Below, piece after piece: positions 1-7,153 of a stretch of 18,675 bases of DNA (positions within the stretch are counted from its first letter, which is position 1; each line of letters opens with the position of its first letter). Source of the stretch: Cryomorphaceae bacterium (GTDB lineage: Bacteria > Bacteroidota > Bacteroidia > Flavobacteriales > Crocinitomicaceae); contig JAJTDX010000052.1 of the NCBI GenBank assembly GCA_021298235.1, positions 1 through 18,675 on the forward strand, given 5' to 3'. The notes under the pieces were generated by a model. That model was not told where the DNA came from and ran no database searches. It worked only from the letters and a program-made list of their open reading frames with translations. The position numbers and the translations under genes are program-made.

Positions 1-1694
1 AACTGATAGTATCCTGCAAAGGTTTTTACCTTTTCTGAATCCATCGCATGAATATCGATCTGCCGGCTGCGAATATCAAGAACCGAATTCTCCCCCATCA
101 TATAATCGGTCAGGTTCTGAAAGAATTCCTGGTTTCCGAAATAAAGCGGAACCCCCAGTTGAGCGAGCTCAGCATCCATGCGTAAATCATTGAATTGCGT
201 CGGACGATACACAAAACCTTTCCCATCCTGTGAAGGCATAGAATCGTATGAATTTGCGATAAATCGCCCGTTTCCAACCACAAAAACCTTCCCTTCCTTC
301 GAGCTCTTTTCTTTAAATTTCGACAAAGGATTTTTAGAAAACTCTTCAACGATCCTGTTTTTAAAATGTGAATCAAAAAAGCCTTCTGCCAAACCTGCTA
401 CACAGCGCTTGTTGACCGGATCTTCCGGGTTTGCAACCAACTCAGGCTTTTGCGTATAGTTGAGTGGCATTGCAAGATTAACCAAAGGGGCCAAACCTGT
501 TACATTCGAATTGGTTGAGGTTGTCAATACTGGGGTCAGTGCAAATTTACTATTACCAACGAATTGAATCTCACTTGCAAACTTCAACCCGACAGGCTCC
601 AGGTTTCTTGAAATCGGGTGTTTCGTAGGAGATGCCAGAACATGGAAAAACCAAGGAATTAGTGATTGTTTAGCAAAGGGCACAGCTTTCGGAGCACAGC
701 GAACATCTACCAAGTAATTGTCATTGATTTTTATTCCATAGTCGAACAACATACGTTCGAGTCCTGTTTCGTTTCGAGTGGTATGTGTCATCCCTTTCAT
801 ATTTAAGGAATCCTCATTCAGGTTCAGCACGTCCAGAAAACACATCAAACGTCCGCCTCGCATGACAAACTGATCAATGATGTATAGTTCCTTGTCAGAA
901 AAACGACTTCTTGGACGGGCAATGACCAGTCCATCCACTTTATCGAGAGCCGCAAGTGAATCTTTGATTTCAATGTCGGCAATTGAAAAATAAGGAGATA
1001 TGAGCGCACGGGCTCGCTGTGTTTGCGCAAACGTAAGCTCCCCATGTCCCTGCAGAAAAGCGATCCTAGGTTTCGATTTTGCCGTTGCCCTGCGAATAGA
1101 GCTGATGAGGATGTACTCCAAGTTATTGATCGAGTTTTGGATCATTTCTGTCAAACCATCAATGCTGTATGGTTTTCCGGGAGGAGTTCCGGGCATAAAC
1201 TGAACATTCTGAACGGTGGAACCACCATATTCAATTAAAGCCCCTGGCCAAACGAGAATTTGACTCTGAGCCCCATCCTTCGAATAAACCACATCCATTG
1301 GAATGATTCCTTTGCCTTTGGCGTAAATGCTCTCCCAAAGGGCCTGCTGTTCCGCTTCAGTACCAATAGTGGGATCAATGAATTGGTACTCAATTCTATT
1401 ACCCGCATATTCTTTAAACTCTTTGAGCTTGTCTTCAATCGTATTCCTGAATTGCTTCAGCTCTGCAGGCAAATTTCCTTCGAGATAGATTTTTATATTG
1501 AGACGATTTTCGAAGTTGCCCTTGTTCTCCAGAAAGCTAACTGTTCCATCAGAGAGTGAATAGCGTCTGTCCTCCGTCATATCGATGCGAACATACAACA
1601 AGGACGCAATGATATTCACCAAAACGATGCCGGCGATGAAAACAGCCAGAAAAGTCCAATTAAAGAAACCTCCGTATGATCTGTTTTTTTTCAT
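1..1694 (-). CDS. gldG: GldG, gliding-motility ABC transporter auxiliary subunit (3' end cut by window)
   Basis: By family knowledge, GldG works with the membrane subunit GldF and the ATPase GldA as an ABC-type complex needed for gliding in many Bacteroidota. The start is the ATG at 1694, giving MKKNRSYGGFF and then one N-terminal membrane segment (about residues 12-33, WTFLAVFIAGIVLVNIIASL). A long extracytoplasmic region follows with the family motif AFLQGHGE near residue 215, the sequence GRLMCFLD, and a late block NQEFFQNLTDYMMGENSVLD. The frame stays open to the window edge after about 564 codons. The second membrane helix and short tail usual at the C-terminus, roughly 35-40 residues by family expectation, lie outside. 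gldF ends 4 bases upstream, so the two are one operon. No gldA is visible; in other genomes it often lies elsewhere. Assignment is firm. Confidence 0.93.
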   Translation of the reverse strand, partial: MKKNRSYGGFFNWTFLAVFIAGIVLVNIIASLLYVRIDMTEDRRYSLSDGTVSFLENKGNFENRLNIKIYLEGNLPAELKQFRNTIEDKLKEFKEYAGNRIEYQFIDPTIGTEAEQQALWESIYAKGKGIIPMDVVYSKDGAQSQILVWPGALIEYGGSTVQNVQFMPGTPPGKPYSIDGLTEMIQNSINNLEYILISSIRRATAKSKPRIAFLQGHGELTFAQTQRARALISPYFSIADIEIKDSLAALDKVDGLVIARPRSRFSDKELYIIDQFVMRGGRLMCFLDVLNLNEDSLNMKGMTHTTRNETGLERMLFDYGIKINDNYLVDVRCAPKAVPFAKQSLIPWFFHVLASPTKHPISRNLEPVGLKFASEIQFVGNSKFALTPVLTTSTNSNVTGLAPLVNLAMPLNYTQKPELVANPEDPVNKRCVAGLAEGFFDSHFKNRIVEEFSKNPLSKFKEKSSKEGKVFVVGNGRFIANSYDSMPSQDGKGFVYRPTQFNDLRMDAELAQLGVPLYFGNQEFFQNLTDYMMGENSVLDIRSRQIDIHAMDSEKVKTFAGYYQ

Positions 1695-1698
1695 ACTT

Positions 1699-2442
1699 CT
1701 AACTTTTAAGGGATTTAATCACCGTTAATGCCGCCATTTGAAAAAGAAATATGACCGAAAGGAAGAATATAAGGTCACTTGTGACAATTACCCCTTTCAT
1801 AATGGAGTCATAATGTGAAGATAGGCTCAAGTATTGAAAAACAGCGTCGCCTTTCCCTACCAAAACGAATGCACCCAGCAGTGAAAACCCGCTGTAGAAA
1901 ATAAAGCAAAGGAACACACCAATGATAAACGCGACGATCTGGTTATTGGTAAGTGCTGATGCGAACAGGCCGATTGCCACGAAAACACCTCCCAAAAAAA
2001 GCAATCCAATGTATGAAGTGACGGTCGCACCATCATCCAGTATTCCCACAGGATTTCCGAGAAAATGGAGCGAAATATAATACGTCACGGTAGGCACCAG
2101 CGAAATAAAAACTAAGGTCACACCTGCGAGGTATTTAGCCAACAATACGTTCAAATCTGAAATTGGTCTAGTAAAAAGAAGCTCAATCGTTCCGGTGCGT
2201 CGTTCCTCTGCAATCATTCGCATAGTGATGGCCGGTATGAGTACCATAAGAATGAAGGGGGCTATGTTAAAAAACGGTATTAGGCTCGCCTCGGTATTTT
2301 CCAAAAGATTTACGTAGAGGTATTTATTGTTTGGCATCAACCAGTGCAAGAGTCCTGAGGCTACCAAAAAAATCACAATAAATATGTAACCGATGATCGA
2401 ACTCAAAAAGCTCTTGATCTCTTTAACATACAGTGCCCGCAT
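1699..2442 (-). CDS. gldF: GldF, gliding-motility ABC transporter permease
   Basis: A 247-residue polytopic membrane protein, the expected length for GldF. It opens MRALYVKEIKSFLSS and has about six hydrophobic segments (first near 15-35, second near 57-75, last near 225-243). The cytoplasmic loop after the second segment carries the ABC-2 permease block RMIAEERRTGTIELL followed by TRPISD. It is predicted to form the membrane channel of the GldAFG complex in the inner membrane. It lies directly upstream of gldG with a 4-base gap, and a good -7 box sits 19 bases upstream of the ATG, so gldFG is probably transcribed from there. The ATG at 2442 is the only sensible start. Family identity is clear from order and motifs; the transported substrate is unknown in the family. 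Confidence 0.93.
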   Translation of the reverse strand: MRALYVKEIKSFLSSIIGYIFIVIFLVASGLLHWLMPNNKYLYVNLLENTEASLIPFFNIAPFILMVLIPAITMRMIAEERRTGTIELLFTRPISDLNVLLAKYLAGVTLVFISLVPTVTYYISLHFLGNPVGILDDGATVTSYIGLLFLGGVFVAIGLFASALTNNQIVAFIIGVFLCFIFYSGFSLLGAFVLVGKGDAVFQYLSLSSHYDSIMKGVIVTSDLIFFLSVIFLFQMAALTVIKSLKS

Positions 2443-2461
2443 TGTTGTTTGTTTGTTGTTG

Positions 2462-2469
2462 CAAAATTA
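2462..2469 (-). promoter_or_regulatory. -7 promoter box for gldFG
   Basis: On the minus strand this reads TAATTTTG, an exact match to the Bacteroidota -7 consensus TAnnTTTG. It ends 19 bases before the gldF ATG. No clear -33 TTTG lies at the right distance, so the call rests on the -7 box and its position. Confidence 0.5.
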
Positions 2470-2501
2470 AGATTTGTTTTTTGTTTTGATAAAAGATATT
2501 T

Positions 2502-2545
2502 CCTTCTCTGAAGGGGAAGTCAAGTTTCCCTCCTTAGGGAGGGGG
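2502..2545. repeat. Pair of small GC-rich hairpins between gldF and the cold-shock gene
   Basis: Two adjacent hairpins: CCTTC-tct-GAAGG at 2502-2514 and CCCTCC-ttag-GGAGGG at 2528-2543, followed by GGGCAAGG-like sequence. They lie between the cold-shock terminator and the gldF promoter. From general experience, CCCTCC/GGAGGG-type hairpins recur between genes in Bacteroidota, so this may be a copy of a dispersed palindromic element. Only one copy is in the window, so dispersal is inference. Confidence 0.4.
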
Positions 2546-2586
2546 CAAGGCTTTACCGAAATGGTTAGAGCGTTAACCCAAAAACA

Positions 2587-2614
2587 AAAAGCTCCACCTT
2601 CCGGCAGAGCTTTT
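2587..2614 (-). terminator. Rho-independent terminator of the cold-shock gene
   Basis: Arms AAAAGCTC (2587-2594) and GAGCTTTT (2607-2614) form an 8-bp stem, with a 12-base loop that can add a CC/GG inner pair. Read on the minus strand, the hairpin is followed by TTTTTGTTTTTGG-like sequence, a U-rich tail in the right direction. It lies 25 bases past the cold-shock stop codon. Confidence 0.75.
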
Positions 2615-2638
2615 CAGAATTAATTGAGAAATATATCG

Positions 2639-2830
2639 TTACGCTAACTTCACATTCACTGCATTCAATCCTTTTCTTCCTTCTTCGATATCGAAGTCTA
2701 CGGCATCGTTTTCTTTGATTTTGTCAACCAAACCGGTTACATGCACAAAGTACTCTTTCTTGCTTTCTTCTTCGACGATGAATCCGAAACCTTTGGTTTC
2801 ATTGAAGAATTTTACTGTTCCTTTACTCAT
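2639..2830 (-). CDS. Cold-shock domain protein (CspA family)
   Basis: A 63-residue single cold-shock domain that fills the whole protein. The RNP1 motif is KGFGFI (residues 13-18) and the RNP2-like motif YFVHVTGL (27-34), where the usual FVHxS appears as FVHVT. CspA-family proteins bind single-stranded nucleic acid through these aromatic residues and act as RNA chaperones or cold-shock factors. The length matches stand-alone Bacteroidota Csp proteins. It is transcribed alone: a promoter matching both -33 and -7 elements sits upstream and a terminator follows. The predicted leader is only about 15 bases, so the long thermosensing leader known from E. coli cspA is absent. Whether it responds to cold or is constitutive cannot be told from sequence. 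Confidence 0.95.
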   Translation of the reverse strand: MSKGTVKFFNETKGFGFIVEEESKKEYFVHVTGLVDKIKENDAVDFDIEEGRKGLNAVNVKLA

Positions 2831-2850
2831 TTTAAATTGTATTAAGGCAA

Positions 2851-2879
2851 CAAAGGTACGCTTATCTGCGGAAAATCAA
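2851..2879 (-). promoter_or_regulatory. Promoter of the cold-shock gene
   Basis: The minus strand reads TTG (2879-2877), an 18-base spacer, then TACCTTTG (2858-2851). This matches the Bacteroidota -33 TTG and -7 TAnnTTTG pattern. The -7 box ends 20 bases before the ATG. It is the best two-element promoter in the window. Confidence 0.7.
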
Positions 2880-2895
2880 GTGTTTTTATGAAATA

Positions 2896-3198
2896 TTAGT
2901 TCTCAAAGCCATTAAAGTACTCCTCCACACTCCACGCCTCGGGTTTGGCAGCAAACCACGGTTTGATCGTTGGCCAGATTCTACCGAAGGTTTCAGAAGT
3001 TCTATAGCTCTCTAAATCAGCAGGACTTTCCCAATGACTGTACGTCATAACTGTACATGGATCTTCAATATCCCGAAGTAATTTCATTCCTAAGCATCCC
3101 GGGAAAGAATTTACTTGTTCCTTGATACCTTCAAAAAACTGGAGGAATTGCTCAATTTTATCCTCCTCGAAGGTAAGCTTAACAATGCGAATCAACAT
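2896..3198 (-). CDS. ABM-domain (antibiotic biosynthesis monooxygenase-like) protein
   Basis: A 100-residue protein fitting the dimeric alpha-beta ferredoxin-like ABM fold. It starts MLIRIVKLTFEEDKIEQFL, continues FPGCLGMKLLRDIEDPCTVMTYSHWES, and has a terminal block with SETFGRIWPTIKPWFAAKPEAWS. ABM-family members include quinol or heme-degrading monooxygenases and many proteins of unknown substrate; nothing here points to one substrate. The ATG at 3198 shares its A with the stop codon (TGATG) of the broken SAM-hydrolase gene, which indicates translational coupling when that gene was intact. A TTG one codon upstream is in frame but less likely as the start. The stop is followed almost at once by the cold-shock promoter. 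Fold assignment is good; function is open. Confidence 0.8.
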   Translation of the reverse strand: MLIRIVKLTFEEDKIEQFLQFFEGIKEQVNSFPGCLGMKLLRDIEDPCTVMTYSHWESPADLESYRTSETFGRIWPTIKPWFAAKPEAWSVEEYFNGFEN

Positions 3199-3885
3199 CA
3201 AAAAAGGGAATCTATGGTCGTTCTGGAACCGCGTGGTGTAAATTCTATGCGGATTACATCTCCCAAACGAATTCCAAATAATCGCTCTGCACCGCCATTG
3301 GACCCATTGGCTCCACGGTTAATTGCAATCTCAAGATACCCTCTTTGATTAAATACCGCTACCTTCTCTCCCGGAGGAACCTGATTGTAAGTGACGGAGA
3401 CCTCATCTATGTGGTAATCCTTGTTCCGGTAATAGATCGTAAAAGGTGTATCCTGTCCGAATCGATCGAACAAGGAAGAATGCACATTCGTTAGGGAACT
3501 TAAATAACTCCTGATTAGAAAGTACATCATCGATCCTATAGAACCCTTCATGCTCCTCTTCATTCAAAAAGGAACCAAAAAATCCATTGTCGTTGCTTAT
3601 TAAATACTGACCTTTGAACTTCATTACAGAAGGAAAAGAACCTTCCGAACCGCTAAAGTTGATCATTGGTTCCGTGTCTACACCTATTACGTGTACTGTG
3701 CCTTCCGGGAAATCGGCGATACAAGAACTTACCAGAAATGCAGCTTCTGCAGTATCAAAAGGTTTGACATCATGAGAAACATCGATGATCCGTGCCTCCG
3801 GACAACGACTTAGAATTGTTCCTTTCAGCGATGCCACATAATGGTCACGCTCACCCATGTCAGTTGTCAGTGTTATGACTTGCAT
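3198..3885 (-). pseudogene. SAM hydroxide adenosyltransferase (DUF62 family), disrupted by an internal out-of-frame deletion
   Basis: The family hydrolyses S-adenosylmethionine to adenosine and methionine and is related to the fluorinase and chlorinase. The N-terminal domain reads well from the ATG at 3885, with a strong AGGAG just upstream: MQVITLTTDMGERDHYVASLKGTILS-type start, IIDVSHDV, then ISNDNGFFGSF, to about residue 130 (ELFKFPN). That frame then runs into a stop at 3403. The C-terminal domain continues in a different frame from about 3497 (TNVHSSLFDRFGQ, then GYLEIAINRGANGSNGGAE and GDVIRIEF) to the stop at 3198. About 55-60 residues expected between the domains, normally including a YID-GNVITN-like block, are missing from the DNA altogether. 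So this is a deletion of length 3k+2, with the junction near 3487-3496, and not a simple frameshift. A sequencing or assembly fault is the main alternative. Confidence 0.8.
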
Positions 3886-3922
3886 CTCCTTTTTTGCCTG
3901 ATTCAGAAGCGGAATATTTTCC

Positions 3923-3930
3923 TAATTTTG
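3923..3930 (+). promoter_or_regulatory. -7 promoter box for the phoH operon
   Basis: TAATTTTG is an exact TAnnTTTG match, 57 bases upstream of the phoH TTG start. The nearest upstream TTG (3894-3896) is 26 bases away, too far for a good -33 element. It faces the opposing box at 3934-3941. Confidence 0.4.
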
Positions 3931-3933
3931 GAT

Positions 3934-3967
3934 CAAAAATAAGTTTAAATCGGGCATTTTCTTCCAA
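3934..3967 (-). promoter_or_regulatory. Promoter of the SAM-hydrolase/ABM genes
   Basis: The minus strand reads TTG (3967-3965), a 23-base spacer, then TATTTTTG (3941-3934). The -7 is an exact consensus match; the spacer is at the long end of what is accepted. The leader to the ATG at 3885 would be about 45 bases and ends in an AGGAG. Confidence 0.45.
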
Positions 3968-3987
3968 CCATCATTAAATAAATCAAA

Positions 3988-5004
3988 TTGTCTGAAAGAA
4001 GGATTGAAATAACAGGAGTAAACCCCGCAGAGATCTATGGGGTAAACAATAAAAATCTGAAACACATCAAGAGTTTTTTTCCGAAACTCAAAATTAACGC
4101 GCGTGATAACATGCTATCGGTGAGCGGTGAAGAGGAAGTTATGGATGAATTTGAACGAAAACTAAACCTCATCATTCAGCATTACCATAAGTTTAATGCT
4201 CTTTCAGAAAACAATATCGACAACCTTATGCTAGCCGATGGGGAGCGGATGATCTCTACGGAAGACGGATCAGAAACACTGGTACATGGAAACGGCGGAA
4301 CTAAAATCAAGGCCAGAACGGTCAATCAGAAAAAGCTTGTTCAAGCCGTAGATGAGAACGACATGGTATTTGCTGTTGGTCCTGCAGGAACAGGCAAAAC
4401 GTACACTGCAGTCGCGCTTGCGGTAAGAGCACTGAAAGCCAAAGAGGTGAAGCGAATTGTATTAACTCGTCCTGCCGTTGAAGCAGGAGAAAATCTTGGA
4501 TTTTTACCCGGTGATCTGAAGGAAAAGCTTGATCCTTATCTGATGCCATTGTATGACGCCTTGAGGGACATGATTCCTAATGAAAAACTTGCTGACATGA
4601 TCGAATTCGGCATTATCGAAATTGCTCCGTTGGCCTTTATGCGCGGACGTACGTTGGACAAGGCATTCGTAATTCTTGATGAGGCTCAGAACACGACCAC
4701 CATGCAAATGAAAATGTTCCTCACACGAATGGGAATGACTGCAAAATTTGTGATTACAGGAGATATGTCTCAAGTGGATCTGCCGGGAAGACAGAGGTCC
4801 GGTCTTGCCTATGCTCTTGATGTGTTGAAGGATGTAGAAGGAATCGGAGTCGTCCGTTTGGGACAAAGTGATGTGATTCGTCACAGTCTCGTTAAAAGAA
4901 TCATTGATGCTTTTGACAAAGTAGAGCAAGAAGAAAAATTAGCCAAGGCACAAGAAGCTCATGCTGCCGAAAAAAATAATATACGCAAGAAAAGAAACGA
5001 ATAA
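3988..5004 (+). CDS. phoH: PhoH-like P-loop ATPase
   Basis: A 338-residue PhoH-family protein. An N-terminal region (about 1-110) with the usual [23 protein letters not shown] segment precedes the ATPase core. Walker A is GPAGTGKT (131-138), Walker B is VILDEAQN around residues 228-235, and the sensor-like block is [10 protein letters not shown]. PhoH proteins bind and hydrolyse ATP and have been linked to RNA metabolism; the precise role in Bacteroidota is not settled. The start is TTG at 3988. An in-frame TAA at 3979-3981 stops just upstream, there is no ATG near the conserved N-terminus, and residues from the TTG fit the family. The lysine-rich C-terminal tail ends one base before the purC ATG, so the two are one transcription unit. 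Confidence 0.92.
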   Translation: MSERRIEITGVNPAEIYGVNNKNLKHIKSFFPKLKINARDNMLSVSGEEEVMDEFERKLNLIIQHYHKFNALSENNIDNLMLADGERMISTEDGSETLVHGNGGTKIKARTVNQKKLVQAVDENDMVFAVGPAGTGKTYTAVALAVRALKAKEVKRIVLTRPAVEAGENLGFLPGDLKEKLDPYLMPLYDALRDMIPNEKLADMIEFGIIEIAPLAFMRGRTLDKAFVILDEAQNTTTMQMKMFLTRMGMTAKFVITGDMSQVDLPGRQRSGLAYALDVLKDVEGIGVVRLGQSDVIRHSLVKRIIDAFDKVEQEEKLAKAQEAHAAEKNNIRKKRNE

Positions 5005-5005
5005 G

Positions 5006-5953
5006 ATGAGTAATTCAATCACGAAATCAGATTTTCACTTTCCCGGCCAACTGAAGGTATATAAAGGCAAAGTCCGCGATGTGTACACGTTGGAGAATGA
5101 TATTCTCGTAATGGTAGCATCGGACCGCATTTCTGCTTTTGACCATATTTTACCAAAAGGAATCCCACACAAAGGACAAGTATTAAATCAAGTAGCGACA
5201 ATGTTTCTTAACGCAACGAAGGATATTGTACCAAACTGGTTGATTGGCACTCCCGATCCATCTGTAGCCGTGGGATATGCCTGTGAGCCGGTGCGCGTGG
5301 AAATGGTTATTCGAGGATACCTTGCAGGACACTCCGCGAGAGAATATAAAGCAGGAAAGCGCATTCTTTGTGGTGTTACGCTACCGGAAGGAATGAAAGA
5401 AAATGATCGTTTCCCTGAGCCGATTATTACTCCTGCTACAAAAGCAGAGGAGGGACATGATGAAGACATTTCCAGAGAGGATATCTTATCCAAAGGAATC
5501 GTTCCCGAGGAGATCTATATTCAAATGGAAAAATATACCCGAGCTTTGTTTCAAAGGGGTACGGAGATGGCTGCCGAACGCGGACTTATATTAGTCGATA
5601 CCAAATATGAATTCGGTATACGAAATGGAGAAGTGATCTTGATCGATGAGATTCACACACCAGACTCTTCCCGTTATTTTTACGCTGATGGATATCAAGA
5701 ACGCCAGAATCAAGGCGATGCGCAGAAACAATTGTCAAAGGAATTCGTTCGCCAGTGGTTAATAGAAAACGGATTTCAGGGACTCGAAGGGCAACAGATG
5801 CCGTCAATGCCGGATGAATTCGTTCAAACAGTAACGGACAGATATATTGAGTTGTTTGAACGGATCACAGGGAATACTTTTCAACCTGCTGACACAAACG
5901 ATATCGAGGGACGTATTGCTCGTAATGTAAATGCTTTTTTAAAGACACTTTGA
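5006..5953 (+). CDS. purC: Phosphoribosylaminoimidazole-succinocarboxamide (SAICAR) synthase
   Basis: A 315-residue PurC, catalysing ATP-dependent joining of CAIR and aspartate to SAICAR in purine synthesis, in the cytoplasm. Visible signatures are KGKVRDVY (20-27), ASDRISAFD, the phosphoribosyl-binding block [12 protein letters not shown], and the family signature [13 protein letters not shown] near residue 215. The length fits the longer PurC type common in Bacteroidota. The ATG at 5006 lies one base after the phoH stop; an in-frame upstream extension to 4961 overlaps phoH and does not match the family, so it is rejected. The stop codon is shared with the next gene's start (TTGA). All catalytic motifs look intact. 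Confidence 0.97.
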   Translation: MSNSITKSDFHFPGQLKVYKGKVRDVYTLENDILVMVASDRISAFDHILPKGIPHKGQVLNQVATMFLNATKDIVPNWLIGTPDPSVAVGYACEPVRVEMVIRGYLAGHSAREYKAGKRILCGVTLPEGMKENDRFPEPIITPATKAEEGHDEDISREDILSKGIVPEEIYIQMEKYTRALFQRGTEMAAERGLILVDTKYEFGIRNGEVILIDEIHTPDSSRYFYADGYQERQNQGDAQKQLSKEFVRQWLIENGFQGLEGQQMPSMPDEFVQTVTDRYIELFERITGNTFQPADTNDIEGRIARNVNAFLKTL

Positions 5954-6315
5954 AGTTGAATCCAACACTCGTAATTGGTGCAAGCGAAAAACCGGATCGA
6001 TATGCCTACAAGGCAGTACAGCTCCTTCGCTCCTATGGATACGAAGTGATCGCTTTCGGCAACCGAATAGGGAAAATTGGTGACGTACCAATTGTCACAA
6101 ATTGGAATACTGACTGGCAAGCAGATACAGTAACCTTATACATTAATCCGAAGATTCAGGAACATTATTACCAAAAAATCCTTGACTTGAACCCACGCAG
6201 AGTCATCTTTAATCCGGGCACGGAGAACGCTGAATTCGAAACCATCTTAAAAGAGAGGTCCGTCGAAGTCGAAGAAGCATGCACACTTGTTATGCTCTCA
6301 ACCGGACAGTATTGA
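5950..6315 (+). CDS. CoA-binding-domain (Rossmann) protein
   Basis: A 121-residue stand-alone CoA_binding_2-type domain. It has the nucleotide-binding start [18 protein letters not shown] (about 6-23), then [17 protein letters not shown] and [12 protein letters not shown]. Such small proteins bind CoA or a related nucleotide; their role is generally unassigned. No ATG is present at the N-terminus. The likely start is TTG at 5950, overlapping the purC stop by four bases (TTGA), which would couple translation; a second TTG at 5956 is the alternative. It is the third and last gene of the phoH-purC unit. Domain call is good; function is unknown. Confidence 0.82.
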   Translation: MKLNPTLVIGASEKPDRYAYKAVQLLRSYGYEVIAFGNRIGKIGDVPIVTNWNTDWQADTVTLYINPKIQEHYYQKILDLNPRRVIFNPGTENAEFETILKERSVEVEEACTLVMLSTGQY

Positions 6316-6334
6316 TGCTTGTTTTTGAAGGAAA

Positions 6335-6357
6335 AAAGAGCAAAGAACAAAGAGCAA
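6335..6357 (+). repeat. Short direct repeat in the intergenic gap
   Basis: AAAGAGCAA occurs at 6335-6343 and again at 6349-6357 in an A-rich purine stretch after the CoA-binding gene. Its function is not evident; it may be simple low-complexity DNA. The rest of 6316-6422 shows nothing convincing. Confidence 0.35.
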
Positions 6358-6430
6358 GGATGAATCAAATTATAGATTGAGCTTATTGACTCAGATCATT
6401 TTTGCCTAAGAAAGCCTGAATTAAAACAAA

Positions 6431-6454
6431 AAGCGCCCGGATTACCGGGCGCTT
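6431..6454 (-). terminator. Rho-independent terminator of hsp20
   Basis: A perfect 10-bp stem, AAGCGCCCGG (6431-6440) with CCGGGCGCTT (6445-6454), and a 4-base loop ATTA. On the minus strand it is followed by TTTGTTTTAA, a U-rich tail suited to the hsp20 transcript. On the plus strand no U tract follows, so it probably acts only one way, though it may also block readthrough from the phoH operon. Confidence 0.85.
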
Positions 6455-6488
6455 CTATGCACATCTTCTCGAAGCAAGGTGTAAAGAT

Positions 6489-6959
6489 CTACTTGATATC
6501 GATCTTCTTGACCGACTTCGGGCTATCGATGTGTCTCTTGGTGACTTCCAGATGAAGTATACCGTCTTTATATGTGGCTTGTATCTTGTTTGGATCTGCT
6601 GTTTCTGGCAAGGTAAAGGATCTGCTAAAGGATGAAAAATTAAACTCCTTGCGTCTGTAGTTGCCTTCTTCTGAACTTTCTTCCTTCGCTTCCTCTTTTT
6701 CAGAAGAAATGGTCAAAACAGTATCTTTTAACTCTACCCTGAAATCCTCTTTTTTGAGACCAGGTGCAGCCAACGCAATCTGAAAATTCTTGGCTGTCTC
6801 TTCTATATTAACAGAAGGAAGAGTTGTACCAAATGCCATAAAATTTCGATCGTTCCACCCCCTTAATTCTCGATTAAATAGATCGTCAACTAGTAAATCT
6901 AATGAAGGTGTTAGGTTGGTCGACGGAAAAAACCCGTTTCGTCTTAATAATGTGCTCAT
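6489..6959 (-). CDS. Small heat-shock protein, Hsp20/alpha-crystallin family
   Basis: A 156-residue small heat-shock protein, an ATP-independent holdase that keeps unfolded proteins soluble. The alpha-crystallin domain starts near residue 48 (LPSVNIEETAKNFQI) with LAAPGLKKEDFRVEL, a charged loop rich in Glu and Lys around 85-100, FSRSFTLPE, and the conserved GILHLEVTK near 135. The C-terminal KKIDIK contains the I-x-I type motif used for oligomer assembly. The ATG at 6959 (MSTLLRRNGF) gives the family's usual N-terminus; a frame extension to 7043 overlaps the promoter and is rejected. It is a single-gene unit with its own promoter and a strong terminator. No CIRCE-type repeat is seen upstream. 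Confidence 0.95.
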   Translation of the reverse strand: MSTLLRRNGFFPSTNLTPSLDLLVDDLFNRELRGWNDRNFMAFGTTLPSVNIEETAKNFQIALAAPGLKKEDFRVELKDTVLTISSEKEEAKEESSEEGNYRRKEFNFSSFSRSFTLPETADPNKIQATYKDGILHLEVTKRHIDSPKSVKKIDIK

Positions 6960-6997
6960 GTGTTTGTTTTTTATATTTCTTTTCTTGTTTGTTGAAG

Positions 6998-7026
6998 CGA
7001 AATTAGAGGCACATACACCGGACAAA
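6998..7026 (-). promoter_or_regulatory. Promoter of hsp20
   Basis: The minus strand reads TTTG (7026-7023), a 17-base spacer, then TAATTTCG (7005-6998). The -33 is exact and the -7 has one mismatch to TAnnTTTG. The leader would be about 33-35 bases. Confidence 0.5.
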
Positions 7027-7113
7027 CAAGTAACTTCAATCAAATGGAATTAAACCTCAACTGTTATTTGATGTCGTAGGGTGAAATATTAATCCATCTT
7101 GAATGAAGTCCCG

Positions 7114-7140
7114 AACGCAATGCTTATTTTTACATGCGTT
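7114..7140 (+). promoter_or_regulatory. Inverted repeat around a weak -7 box upstream of ccsBA
   Basis: AACGCA (7114-7119) and TGCGTT (7135-7140) are inverted copies; with one bulged base the stem extends by TG/CA. Between them lies TATTTTTA (7125-7132), one mismatch from the -7 consensus, with TTG at 7099-7101 and a 23-base spacer. It ends 13 bases before the ccsBA ATG. It could be an operator over the promoter or a chance palindrome. Confidence 0.3.
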
Positions 7141-7153
7141 TTAAACAAATAGA

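Noticed and set aside
2528..2543. CCCTCC/GGAGGG hairpin as a terminator
   Set aside because: No U tract follows on either strand, and the cold-shock gene already has a good terminator at 2587-2614.
3403..3563. Programmed frameshift in the SAM-hydrolase gene
   Set aside because: A frameshift would join the frames but cannot restore the 55-60 residues missing from the linker, and no slippery run is seen at the junction.
4504..4929. Open frame of 141 codons on the minus strand inside phoH
   Set aside because: It is antisense to a well-conserved ATPase core, and its product has low-complexity His/Ser-rich sequence without recognisable motifs.
6374..6400. Weak TGAG/CTCA hairpin as terminator of the phoH operon
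   Set aside because: The stem is only four base pairs and the T run lies several bases away, too weak to call.
6960..7043. Extended N-terminus for the Hsp20 protein
   Set aside because: The extra residues cover the predicted promoter and do not fit the family; ATG at 6959 gives the normal start.
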